Below the pieces are notes generated by a model. The model saw only the letters and a program-made list of their open reading frames with translations, was not told where the DNA came from and made no database searches. From assembly GCA_903772945.1 (NCBI GenBank), contig CAICTM010001807.1, positions 1-22,352 of the forward strand: a stretch of DNA of 22,352 nt, in the 5' to 3' direction. The stretch is from Seminavis robusta. Its lineage: Eukaryota; Bacillariophyta; Bacillariophyceae; Naviculales; Naviculaceae. Positions 1-9,396 of this stretch are shown piece after piece. Every line of letters starts with the position of its first letter. Position 1 is the stretch's first letter. The position numbers were made by a program, and so were the translations under genes.

Positions 1-264
1 CACCACAGGTAGTTTCTGAGGAGTTTTGTTCGTTGGAAAGGTGGGTACTAGAGTAGGCTGTTGTGGATTTGCCTTGGCACTTGCTCGTAGCTTGGTAAGA
101 TTGACCACTGCAGACACCTGCTTCTTCACAAAGATCGATCGATCCAAGAAAAGAACAAAAGTGAGGAATCGGGGCTGCAGAGGTGCATGCGCCCTTTTCG
201 CGCGAAGCTTCACTACGTAGGCTGGCTGTGGATTGGATATTTTGAAACGTATTTAAAATGTTCG

Positions 265-360
265 TTTCAAATTGAGTCCCACGAAAGCGACGCAGCGTCG
301 CAGCGACGACGCTGCGTCGTCGCTGCGACGTCGCTGCGTCGCTTTCGTGGGACTCGATTT
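265..360. repeat. GC-rich hairpin element 1 (inverted repeat)
   Basis: Arms from 274 and ending at 355 (GAGTCCCACGAAAGCGACGC and its reverse complement) pair almost perfectly. The match continues inward through a CGACG/CAGCG core with one 3-nt offset. The left edge carries TTTCAAATTGAGTCCCACGA at 265-284, which recurs with one mismatch at 12348-12367 beside a second hairpin. No coding capacity is seen. It may be a miniature foldback element or an insertion able to form a cruciform; no target-site duplication could be assigned with confidence. Confidence 0.75.
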
Positions 361-490
361 ATTTGGACATTTTTGTTACTTTCATTTTTACAAAATTCAT
401 TTTAATAAAATTAATTAATTAAAATACGAGTGAGAGTCAGTTACAGCAAGGTCCCGAAACCCCAATGATGTTTTGAAATTTTTCAAACAG

Positions 491-741
491 TTTTAGTTTC
501 TCATTTTTAGTTTTAGTTTCTCATTTTTAGTTTCTCAATTTGAGAAACTAACAGTTTTAGTTTCTCATTTGATAAAATAGTTTCTCATTTCTGGCAGAAA
601 TCACAACACATGTACTAGCAGTTTCATATATAGTTTCTCATTTCAAAAGATAGTTTCTCATTTCAACCAAATGAGAAACTAACTTTCTCATTTCAGAACT
701 TAGTTTCTCAAATGAGAAACTACTTTCTCATTTGAGAAACT
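491..741. repeat. Cluster of TTTCTCAT direct and inverted repeats
   Basis: About ten copies of the word (A)GTTTCTCA(T/A) lie within 250 bases in both orientations. Some pair as short palindromes: 529-549 has arms AGTTTCTCAA/TTGAGAAACT around one base. Bases 702-719 are the exact reverse complement of 724-741, with a 4-base spacer. The stretch is AT-rich and non-coding. It could be a decayed satellite, a foldback element or a cluster of protein-binding sites; the sequence does not decide. Confidence 0.8.
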
Positions 742-797
742 GTCAAAAAAGGATTGCAGTCTGGTTCCCCACCTTGCTGCTGTTCGCACCGTACCGT

Positions 798-842
798 ATT
801 TGGTAGCGGTACCGGTACCGTACGTGGTACCGGTACTAGTAC
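798..842. repeat. GGTACC/GTAC-rich simple repeat
   Basis: A stretch of overlapping GGTACC, CCGGTACC and GTAC words. Similar clusters appear at about 1139-1160, 5863-5890 and 11698-11725, all outside the recognised genes. It is immediately followed by two copies of AAGAATTTGGATCTTTG at 889-905 and 917-933 (period 28). Confidence 0.6.
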
Positions 843-957
843 GCGCAGCGGCAGAAGGTGGAGGGCTTTCGATCTTTGGATCTTTTGTAAGAATTTGGAT
901 CTTTGCCATCTTTCCCAAGAATTTGGATCTTTGGCATCAACTCTAGTACCTGGCAGA

Positions 958-1340
958 GGGTTCTACTTCTTCTTCAAGGGTCGGCAATTGCTTGTAAGCT
1001 CCCCTCTTTGTTTCGCCTCACGCCTCACATCATCCATCTCACACAGACTGAACTTCGATTCTTTTTCCTTTTTCAAGTGGTTCATTGTTCAATTCTTCGG
1101 GCAACTCTCATTGTTAAATGATTGTTTCGGTCAGAGCCACCGGTACCATACCGGTGTACACTGAATCTTCGGTTGAGGCGTAAGGGTTCTACTTCTTCTT
1201 CAAGGACGGCAGTTCCAAGATCTGTACCGTACCACTTTGTTTGGCCTCACCCCTCATCTTTTTCAACTTCTTTGAATTCTGGGGCCAACCCTCATTTTTC
1301 TGTCAGGAGGGCTCCGAGTACACAGGTATCTTCGGTTCAC
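958..1340. repeat. Degenerate tandem duplication upstream of permease P1
   Basis: The words GGGTTCTACTTCTTCTTC (958 and 1184), CTTTGTTT(C/G)GCCTCAC (1006 and 1235) and ATCTTCGGTT (near 1165 and 1329) recur in the same order. The copies are about 226-229 bases apart at the left, less at the right because the second copy is shorter. The second copy ends about 57 bases before the P1 start codon. The block therefore probably covers its promoter or 5' leader. Each copy has diverged, so the duplication is not recent. Confidence 0.65.
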
Positions 1341-1396
1341 GGATAGTAGCAGTAAAGCAGTAAATCCTCTTGCAAACTACCTGATTGATTGATAAG

Positions 1397-3467
1397 ATGA
1401 CAATGGCGGAGGAACCAAACGAAAGTGGTGAGGCCACGTTTCGACCCAGCTTCACCAGGCGCATGAGCAGTCGGATTGTTGCCGATGTGCGCACCTTTCG
1501 AGGAGGCGTCACGTGAGTTTATCTCGTTGGGGCATGCTTCGGTCGAACATACCTTTCAAGGGTTCTGCCTCCTCATCAGTTTTTTGCATTGCTTTGTTTC
1601 ACCATGCAATAAGATTCCTCGCCGGCGACTTTGTGTCCTTGTTTTCGCTGTTCTTTGACAACCTCAGTACCTTGCTGGGATTTGCCGGCGCCATTCTGGG
1701 TTTGAACCCGTCCAATGCACACCTTCAGGAGATCTTGTACCAACGCATCGTGCCCGCGGCTGGCATCATGTTGTTCCTGGGCAATGTCTATTACACTTGG
1801 CAGGCAATCCGAATGTCCAAAAAGTATCAACGAGCGTATACCGCCCAACCCTACGGCTTGAACACGGCCGGTGGTTTCCCATTCATCTTTGGCATTATCT
1901 ACGGTGTCTACTATTCGTATCAGGTTCAGTGCACGGAGGAAACTTGTACCGCGGAGGAAATCTTGCAAGAAGAAAATGAACGAATCGACTTGGCATGGCG
2001 TGTGTGCGTCGCCGGGAACTTTCTCACGGGCATTATCAACATTGTCCTGGGCTTTTTTGGACAGTTCATGATGCAGCACTTCCCCGTTGCGTCCATGCTT
2101 GTGCCTTTGGCTGGGATTGGATTCACGTGGCTTGCCCTCAATCAGATTGCCCCCAACTTTGAAACTCCCGCCATTGGCTTGATCCCCATCTTTCTCATCT
2201 TTAGCCAATACTACGGCCTTGGACGAATCCATTTGGGTAAGGGATACTACATGCCAGAAGCCATCCCTGTGGTCGTCTTTGGAATCATAGCTGGCTGGGC
2301 ATATGGAACGCAAGATGGCGTCACGGAACCGGTCAAAGGCGGGGCTTGGATTGGCGATGCCTTTATCCGTGGGTTCTCCGATGTCGGATCGTACATTGGT
2401 ATTGTGCTTCCCTTCTCCATTGCCGCCAGTTTCACTGATATGATGTGTTTGGTGTCGGCTCAAAAGGCAGGCGATCCCTTCCCCATTCGAGAGACAATGA
2501 TTGCCGACGGCTTTGGGACAATGATTGGGGCCATGTTGGGCTCTCCCTTTGGTACTGTCGTCTACATTGGTCATCCAGTGCACAAGAGGGTCGGAGCACA
2601 AACAGGGTACTCCCTCATGAATGGAGTCATTTACCTCATCTTGTGTCTGGCAGGCGTCATCCCCACCATTCTCTCTATCGTCCCCGTTATTGCCATTGGC
2701 CCCATTATCATGATATTTGGAATCATGATTTGCGAAGGTAAGAAGTTGCGCTTTCCTGGATACGCGAAAGTGTTGGGATCCTTTACTCTGTGGGTCTGGT
2801 CTCATTGTCTGGTCGTTCCCACCTGGCCCTATGCACAGAGTGCACCAAACATATTGCTCCCAGACACCATGCCGCCATTTTCTTTGGTCTTTTCTTTGGT
2901 GTTGCAGACTACATTTTCACTGCCTATGTTCCTCCAGGAATGGCGACGTCTGCCAACAATGGTACCTTGGCAATGTCCAAGGGCAGTGCGCTGAGTGCCA
3001 TGCTCTGGTGCGCCATCATTGTGTACACGACCGACCGACGCTGGGACAAGGCTGGACTCTTTAGTATTTTTGCCGCAGGATTTGCCGCTTTGGGTCTCAT
3101 TCATCAATCGGAAGCCGTGGCTGGCTTTGTCGATGGAACGGGTGGAAACGCCAAAAGCACCTCCCCGCTTCAGTTTATGATTGGATACCTTTCCCTGGCA
3201 TTGGTCTGTGGGTTCTACTGGTTCCTCCAAAAGAACTTTGGCAAGAAGACGTTGCCAGAAGAGGAGGGATACGAAGCTGATCATGGCTACTTGCCACCGA
3301 TCAGTGAGAAAGGTGTGGACAAACTGTTTGAAACCTGGTGGGAACCCGCCGAACGGGCACTGCAGTTGCAGGAACATCCTGCCTATGGGGATGACGAAGC
3401 CCCTACTCAAGCAGCGGAACCAGTCAAGTACAAAGATGATTCTCTCACCGAGGAAGTCGATGCTTAG
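1397..3467 (+). CDS. P1: NCS2/AzgA-like nucleobase permease, three exons
   Basis: Predicted 622-residue polytopic membrane protein, probably a proton-coupled importer of purine- or pyrimidine-like bases. Exons are 1397-1512, 1614-2737 and 2839-3467. Both introns are 101 nt: GTGAGT..AG (phase 2) and GTAAGA..AG (phase 1), and joining them restores one frame. Family-like features are FFDNLSTLLG (52-61), YTAQPYGLNT (114-123), an Asp-containing helix around D314, GDPFPIRE (325-332) and GSPFGT (348-353). The order of these blocks resembles the AzgA/NCS2 core, but the substrate cannot be assigned. The last ~79 residues form a charged, probably cytosolic tail ending EEVDA. The start is the first ATG in frame with exon 1. 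P1 is the most divergent of the three permeases here, shares none of their intron positions and lies on the opposite strand. It converges on gene A, with 310 bases between the stop codons. Confidence 0.88.
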
Positions 3468-3777
3468 GTTTCGAAGCGAGGCGCCGCTTTGCACAATATT
3501 TTTTACGTACTTCTAGTTCATGATCATCAGTTCTGATGGAGCCTTTTGGCTTGTCAACTGATCCTACATAGTCTTACTTGACAAGAGTCTTCCCTTCCGT
3601 TCTCGTCCATACGGTAGTGGTTTGATTTTGGCCTCGTAGAATGCCTATCCCTTCGAGGCGCTTTCTTTGTCATCTCGAGCTGTTTCGACCAACGTACCTG
3701 AACAGAGACCATGATTACAATCACACATAACATGAAGCAAGAAATGAAATCCCAACTCCTCCTGTCCCACGTGCATA
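3468..3777. other. Convergent intergenic gap P1/A
   Basis: The 310 bases between two convergent stop codons presumably hold both 3' ends. No repeat, RNA or ORF of note was seen. Confidence 0.6.
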
Positions 3778-5565
3778 CTACAAGGTAACATGGGCCAATT
3801 GGTTGGAGGCAGATTTCCAATTTCTTTGGATGGCCATGACTTGGTCCAACTTTGTCATGGGTTGTGGCTTTGCCTGTTTGGCTTTCTGGCGCCTTCCACG
3901 ACCACTGTCAGTATGTGGATTGTCAGTCTTGTCCTCGGAATCGAGTTTGGTGCGGCACAAGAAGTCCCCTTGCAGTCCCAGATTCAACAAGCTGTTGCTG
4001 GTCAGAAACTCGCGACTGCTACCATGGCATCCGGCGTTCTTTGCCATGTGCAAGTTGGCCACTGACAAATCAATATCGGAATCGGATACATCGCCCCATG
4101 ATATATCCCTGCTCACGGCCGACATATCAATGTCATCCACCGACGAGTCAATGTCGTCGATGGAGCGATCCTCTCTCATTGCCGCCGTCACCCGTTGCCT
4201 GACTCTGTTGTACATTGCTACGGGATCCCTCTTGTTGTTATGTTCGCTCTCGTCGCTTTCATCATCTTCTTCCTGTGACGACTTGCTTCTTCGTCTCCAG
4301 TTGGGGAGAATCTTCCCTGTATCTTTGGACTCGTCAAAGGATTGGGCCCGGGAGTGACAGCGACGAGGTTGCTTCGAATCTTTTTTCGCAGGATTCGTTG
4401 CTGTAGTCTTGGAGGAGACTCTGCGCTGGTGACCCAGAAGATTGGGGTTGGAATCTGTCTTCTTCTTCAACAACGTCAAGTCACCGTTGGAACTGGCTCG
4501 TCGGGGACAACCGTTTTTGTTTGTGGTGTTTGTTGTCGCAGCCTTCATCAGGTTTGGGTTGGACCGTGGTCGTGCCATGCTTGATCGGCGAGACGTTGGC
4601 TTGGAGGATGGCTCTTGCTGCTGCTGCTGATTGTGCTGCTGCTGCTTCTGATCCATCAATTTGCGATTCGAGCTCGCACGACGCAGACGCGACGAAGATC
4701 GTGACTTCAAGCCATCCATCAAGTTGGGATTGGAGCTGGAACGTTGCATGGTGTTGGTGTCCATGGAAGCCCGCCTCCTGTGCGGATTTCGTGAATGGTG
4801 GCTACTACCGTTGCCTTTGAGAAGGTCATTCTTAGTGGAATGTGCCTTCAAGTTATCCATCAAGTTGGGATTGGAGCTGGAACGTTGCATGGTGTTGGAA
4901 TCCATGGAAGCCCGCCTCCTGTGCAGACTTCGTGCATGGTGGCTACTACCGTTGCCTTTGAGAAGGTCATTCTTAGTGGCATGTGCCTTGTTCAAGCTAT
5001 CTATCAAGTTGGGATTGGAGCTGGAACGTTGCACGGTGTTGGTATCCATGGGAGCTCGACTCCTGCGTCGATTTCGCAAATGGTGGCTACTGTTGTGGCC
5101 TCTGAGCAGGTCATTCTTACTGGATTGTCTCTGCAGCAAGTTGGATTGAGGACCGACATTGCCTCTTCTTTCTCCCCTTGTGGGTTTGTCGTTGTGTTCG
5201 AGGGGATACACTTTCGATGGTTTACTGGTACCGTGACGGGCATCTCGAAGGCTTGGATTGGAGGAACTGCGAGCCATTCCACTGCATTGCCCAAGTGTCC
5301 TTTTGGCGATGCGATCGTCTGGTCGGGTCTTTTCGCCCTTCATGGGAGAACCATCATCAGCATCGTCTGCAGCCATCAACCCCACAGCGGAGCGGCGCCG
5401 AGTGATGATGCCTGAAAGACGATTCTTTTGCTCCGATTGCCACGAGTTCTCAGGCTCAGCCGGTTCCTCCTCCTTGGCTTCTGGCTCCATGGGAATCTGG
5501 GAACAGCCGGGCTCCGGAGGCAAGTAATTGCTGTTGTCAACCCCCTGGTAACGAGTTCCAACCAT
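3778..5565 (-). CDS. A: disordered Ser/Arg-rich repeat protein with RSSSNP motifs
   Basis: Single-exon gene for 595 residues, starting at the first true ATG of the open frame; the open frame extends 11 codons further upstream but without an ATG. The protein is largely low complexity, with no signal peptide or membrane helix. Layout: an acidic N-terminus; an N-box SWQSEQKNRL..RRRSA (41-60); three tandem units of 47-48 residues starting KNDLL at 150, 198 and 245; a Gln-rich stretch (307-317); an acidic Ser block (429-443); a DIDSSVDDI motif (471-479) with DIDLS following (497-501); and a C-box around RNWKSAS (581-587). RSSSNP occurs four times (99-104, 180-185, 228-233, 275-280) and fits the 14-3-3 mode I consensus RSxSxP. 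Related forms lie at 332-337 and 372-376. The N-box, DIDSS motif and C-box recur in gene B. Function unknown; a phospho-regulated scaffold is a guess from the motifs. Confidence 0.85.
   Translation of the reverse strand: MVGTRYQGVDNSNYLPPEPGCSQIPMEPEAKEEEPAEPENSWQSEQKNRLSGIITRRRSAVGLMAADDADDGSPMKGEKTRPDDRIAKRTLGQCSGMARSSSNPSLRDARHGTSKPSKVYPLEHNDKPTRGERRGNVGPQSNLLQRQSSKNDLLRGHNSSHHLRNRRRSRAPMDTNTVQRSSSNPNLIDSLNKAHATKNDLLKGNGSSHHARSLHRRRASMDSNTMQRSSSNPNLMDNLKAHSTKNDLLKGNGSSHHSRNPHRRRASMDTNTMQRSSSNPNLMDGLKSRSSSRLRRASSNRKLMDQKQQQHNQQQQQEPSSKPTSRRSSMARPRSNPNLMKAATTNTTNKNGCPRRASSNGDLTLLKKKTDSNPNLLGHQRRVSSKTTATNPAKKDSKQPRRCHSRAQSFDESKDTGKILPNWRRRSKSSQEEDDESDESEHNNKRDPVAMYNRVRQRVTAAMREDRSIDDIDSSVDDIDMSAVSRDISWGDVSDSDIDLSVANLHMAKNAGCHGSSREFLTSNSLLNLGLQGDFLCRTKLDSEDKTDNPHTDSGRGRRQKAKQAKPQPMTKLDQVMAIQRNWKSASNQLAHVTL
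4714..5121 (-). repeat. Coding tandem repeat in gene A (three units, 141-144 bp)
   Basis: On the plus strand ATC(C/T)ATCAAGTTGGG starts at 4714, 4855 and 4999, giving periods of 141 and 144 bases, both multiples of three. Units one and two are almost identical at nucleotide level; the third is more diverged. Each unit encodes KNDLL, SSHH, an Arg-rich patch and RSSSNPNL. The in-frame period suggests recent expansion with length freedom. Confidence 0.9.
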
Positions 5566-6426
5566 CTTCAGAACAAACCGATTTGAGTCGAGTCTCAAAA
5601 CAAGAGCAATAGATGTATGTGGTGTCAGCTCACTAGCTAAATAAAGAGGATTGTGTCAACAGCCTCGAACTGCAGTCGTAATGGAGGTGCCAAAATGGTC
5701 TTTCTCGGCGCCTCAGCAACAATCAAGTAGCTCAAAGTGAGAGACCAATCAACCATGGGCCATGGTGATGTGTCAGTTGCCACATTTGGCAGCAACTTCC
5801 TTGGAGTGAATGAGTTTTTGATGAATCGTCATTCGTCCGGCAGTCTTTAAGTCTTCCCAACTACTGGTACACTGGTACTAGTACTAGTACCACCATACTT
5901 ATTACCGATATGGAACGCCAGTGTCAGATCACTGGTTGGAATACTGGGAGAACTCAGAAGACATTGTGCCAAGTAAGGCTTTATTCACTGGAGAACGACT
6001 GGCATTCTTCTACAGTAAGCAACAGGGGCACTGAACATGACCCCACCGGCCTACACCCCTCGAACCCTGCAACCCTCGGCAGCACTCGGAGCTTGGTCGT
6101 CGGGATTCTTGTCTTGGCCATGGCATCTGCATGCCCCCGGATCCATGCACTTGGTTCTTTAGCAAGGCTCGCCTGCTGTAGCTGGGAATCGGTTGGGATG
6201 GCAACGCCGCTGCCTTTGGTGCTACAGTACGGTAGAAGCAGCAGTATTTCAAAAAGCTAAAAGTATACTAAATTCGTTATCGAAGCAAAAGATTCAAAAC
6301 TCACTCATCATCACCATAATATGCAAACACCAAGAAAAACATGATTGATCAAGCCAAGTCCAATGAAGCAACTGTTGGATCAAGGACCGGCTTCAATCGG
6401 TGGGGATTCAATAAGCAACTGCCATT
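5566..6426. other. Intergenic region A/P2
   Basis: 861 bases upstream of gene A and downstream of P2 (both minus strand). It holds a GTAC-rich repeat at about 5863-5890. Just beyond the P2 stop is a GATCAAGCCAAGTC word, near 6348, that recurs beyond the P3 stop near 14219, so part of the 3' flank is shared by the paralogues. No ORF with recognisable features. Confidence 0.55.
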
Positions 6427-8676
6427 CTATGCTGAAACTTCCTCCTCCATATCCTCCTCTTGTTCCATATCTGGAAAATCTTCAGTGCTCTTGGAGTCTA
6501 GAGGATCAGTACCCATGGAAACTTCTGTTTCTTGCTTTTCTGGTTGATTTTCAAGTTGCTTGCTAGTGTCAATTGCAGCATCTGCAAACCAATCAGCAAA
6601 TGCCTGGTCATTCTCTTCATCAACAATGGGTGGCAACAGGGTGGGATCATTTCCATACTTTTGGGCAAAGTGAATAACCATAAAGGTGGCTGCAAACATG
6701 ACATAGCCAACGGTAAACATCCACTGTTCACCATGGTCCCAACACTCAACCGAGTTGGTGCATACTTCCAACTCCCCTTCTCCTGTACAGGAAGTAACAG
6801 TGCTGCATTGTTCCCATGTTGGCTGAGTAAAAGTATCAAATCCAGCCTCAGGAACATGGATAATTCCAAACAGAGCAAAGGCAGCTCCAATCAAGGACCA
6901 GACAGCTGCCATTGACCAGTGACGATCAATTACTTTGACAAGCATTGCCACCCACACAAAGGACACCAAGAGAGCACCTCTCTTCCAAGCCAAGACTCCA
7001 AACCAGCTGTTCAAGCCTGTCACATTGATGTTGCCTCCAAATTCATCTTGGATGGGGCTCCTGTTTGAAACGTTGACAACCCAGTCATAGATGGAGGGGA
7101 AAAGACTGTAGTTGTTGGTTGGTTGGTTTGGGAGAGCCAAAGAAGCAACAGTCAGGTTAGCATCAGCAAGTGAGTAGAGTCATTTGGGTTGAATTGATGT
7201 GTGCACGTACCCAACCACATAGGCAGCATAGTGTCTTGAGGGGATGAAGTTGAGAGCCTCCTCATTGACTGCAAGACCAACAAACAGGACAATGGGTCCA
7301 ATGGTAGCTTGGTTGACAATGGATTGCATCAAAGCCAGAATTCCAAACCAGGATAGCAAGAGGTAAATGATTCCATTGGTAAGACTGTATCCAGTGAGAG
7401 CACCACTCTTCTTGTGAGCAGGGTGGCCCTAAGAGTATTAAAACAAGGCATGTGGCATGATGAGGACTGCTGATGGCACTCAAGCAAGAAGGATCAGAAA
7501 TGGAAATTGAAGCCGGTGCTTTACTCACAATATAAAGGGTAGTTCCAAATGGACTTCCGAAGAAGCTGGCAATCATCTAACATAATATTTGAGAAGAAAC
7601 AGTGGTGAGTTTTGTTGGGTTCTGTTCCACAAGTCAAGAGAGATGTGATAAGAATGTTTCAGACTCACTGTTCCAATTCCATCAACAATCATACTTTCTC
7701 TGACTGGATACGGATCTCCTGCCTGCTTGGCACTGACTAAACACATCAAAGAAGTGGCAGTGGCAGAGATTCCAATTGGGATGACAATGCCCATGTAATC
7801 CTTGACCATTCCAAAATCGGCAAAGAGATCCCCTGCCGTCCAGGTAGGTCCGTACCATTTGACCAATCCGGCGGCATCCTGAACAGCTTGTCCTTCATTG
7901 ATGCCAGTGGCCCATCCCAGAGCAACACCAACCAAAATGACCTGGAGTGCTTCTGGCATTCGGAAGGAACCAAAGCCAAGGCGGACTCCAGCATACCATC
8001 CCAAGAATACCCACATGATGCAATTGTATCCAACAAGAGGTGCAGCCAAACTGTTGGTGACTTGTTCAAGCCCCAAAAAGGCAACACCGATGCCGGCAAT
8101 GGGGACCAAGAGTGCTGCAGGAGGAACAACTTTGAGGATAAAAGGTCCAAAAATTGCCAAGATTGTGGAGATGAGTCCAGTGATGAAATTTGCAGCCAGT
8201 GCCACCTTGTAGGCCATACTAAAGGCTTCAGCAGGACCCTTGTCTCCAACATTGGCAAAGTAGACAGGATACATGATATTGAAGACAAAGGCAAAGGCAG
8301 CAGGTGTATTGAGTCCATAGGGTTGGGCCGTGTAGGGACGCCCCCAGGTTTTGGTCAGACGAATGGCCTGCCAGGAGTAGTAGGCATTCCCAAGGATCAT
8401 GGTCAATCCAACACCTGGAACAATTTTGCCCCAAATGATGGAGTTGATGGAATCCATAGGAGCTCCAAAATTGCGCATGTCTTGGATGGCAAACAGCGCT
8501 CCTAAGAGGGTCGAGAGATTGTCAAAGAAGATCTGTGTGAGACTGCCCCAATCTCCTCCTCTCATTTTGTACCCATTCTTGAAGTCGATGAGTTGCTGGA
8601 CAAATCCTCCATTCTTGAAGGGTGGAGTAGGGGCAGCTCCGTTGTTTCCTGTACTGAGTTCGTTGCTTGCTTCCAT
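6427..8676 (-). CDS. P2: NCS2/AzgA-like nucleobase permease, four exons
   Basis: Predicted 650-residue membrane transporter. Exons on the minus strand are 8676-7669, 7576-7529, 7428-7211 and 7105-6427. The introns are 92, 100 and 105 nt with GTGAGT, GTGAGT and GTACGT donors, phases 0, 0 and 2. Motifs are FFDNLSTLLG (50-59), YTAQPYGLNT (115-124), GDPYPVRE (320-327) and GSPFGT (343-348). The GSPFGT motif sits in a 48-nt exon coding for 16 residues (337-352), in phase at both ends. A loop with C525, C531, C540 and C546 is shared with P3 and absent from P1, and could be an extracytoplasmic disulphide loop. The acidic tail ends EEEVSA. Closest relative in the window is P3, with which it shares long identical stretches in the last two exons. 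Substrate specificity is not readable; proton-coupled base uptake is the family expectation. Confidence 0.9.
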
Positions 8677-9396
8677 GGTGTTTGATGGTGAGAAATAAGG
8701 AGATACGAAAAAAGAAGGATGCGGAGGTAGTTGCTAGGTGAAGATTTGAGCTTTTGCTTTTGTTGATGATTGAAATTGTGAGAGGATGAGGAGCTTTGTT
8801 TGGCCGTTGCCTTCCCAGGAGCGAAGTCTCAGTGAAAGATCAACTTCGAGCTGTTGATTTTTTTTTTGTGCTCGTGGCAAAGTGTGGATCTCAAAAACGT
8901 TCCAGTGACACCTCCGCTGCAACAGAGGGGCAACCACCTTTAACAAAAGAGTGGAACAAGATCCTCTTTTGGGGTTCGTCGGATCGAACCAGATCGATCT
9001 GAAGATCCCACAGGATGCAGTCTTCACTTTCGTTTAGGCAAGCAGAGCTGCAAAACTCAAGCTACGACGGGGTTTGGGCTCTGAGGGAATGGCGCCAAGC
9101 GCATCTTGAGACCAGGAAACATTGGCTATGTGTGGTGCGTTTGGCTAAAGCTTTTAGTAGTGGCTCTAGACAACTTCATGTATGGAGGGTGCCAGTGAAG
9201 GAGGGACCTAACAAATAAAGACTTCAATCAAAATGCTGGCACAACTTTCTGAAATGCTGCTGGTGACAACGAAAATAAGCTATCTTGCTCTTATGCCAAA
9301 TGGAGGATTACGGTACAAGATACATCATGTCCATGTACATCCTCGCCGCTTGATGCAGTGATAACGCATGGTAACGATACAAATCACATGGAATAT
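8677..9396. other. Intergenic region P2/B
   Basis: 720 bases holding the presumed P2 promoter (minus strand) and the 3' end of gene B. A T-tract lies near 8860 and a small inverted repeat GGTTCG/CGAACC at 8973-8978 and 8985-8990. No convincing ORF; a tRNA reading of the inverted repeat was not supported. Confidence 0.5.

Noticed and set aside
754..1164. 136-codon open frame upstream of P1
   Set aside because: Runs through GGTACC simple repeats and one copy of the duplicated block, starts without ATG, and shows no protein-like features.
1576..2805. 409-codon open frame antisense to P1 exon 2
   Set aside because: It is the shadow of a real coding exon; the translation is hydrophilic, low-structure sequence with no motif, and the sense strand has clear transporter motifs and splice sites.
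2829..3494. 221-codon open frame antisense to P1 exon 3
   Set aside because: Same reasoning: antisense shadow of a supported exon with no recognisable features.
3778..5565. Gene A as an RNA-splicing SR protein
   Set aside because: Ser/Arg-rich overall, but there is no RRM domain and the residues do not form RS/SR dipeptide runs; the repeated RSSSNP motif is a better description.
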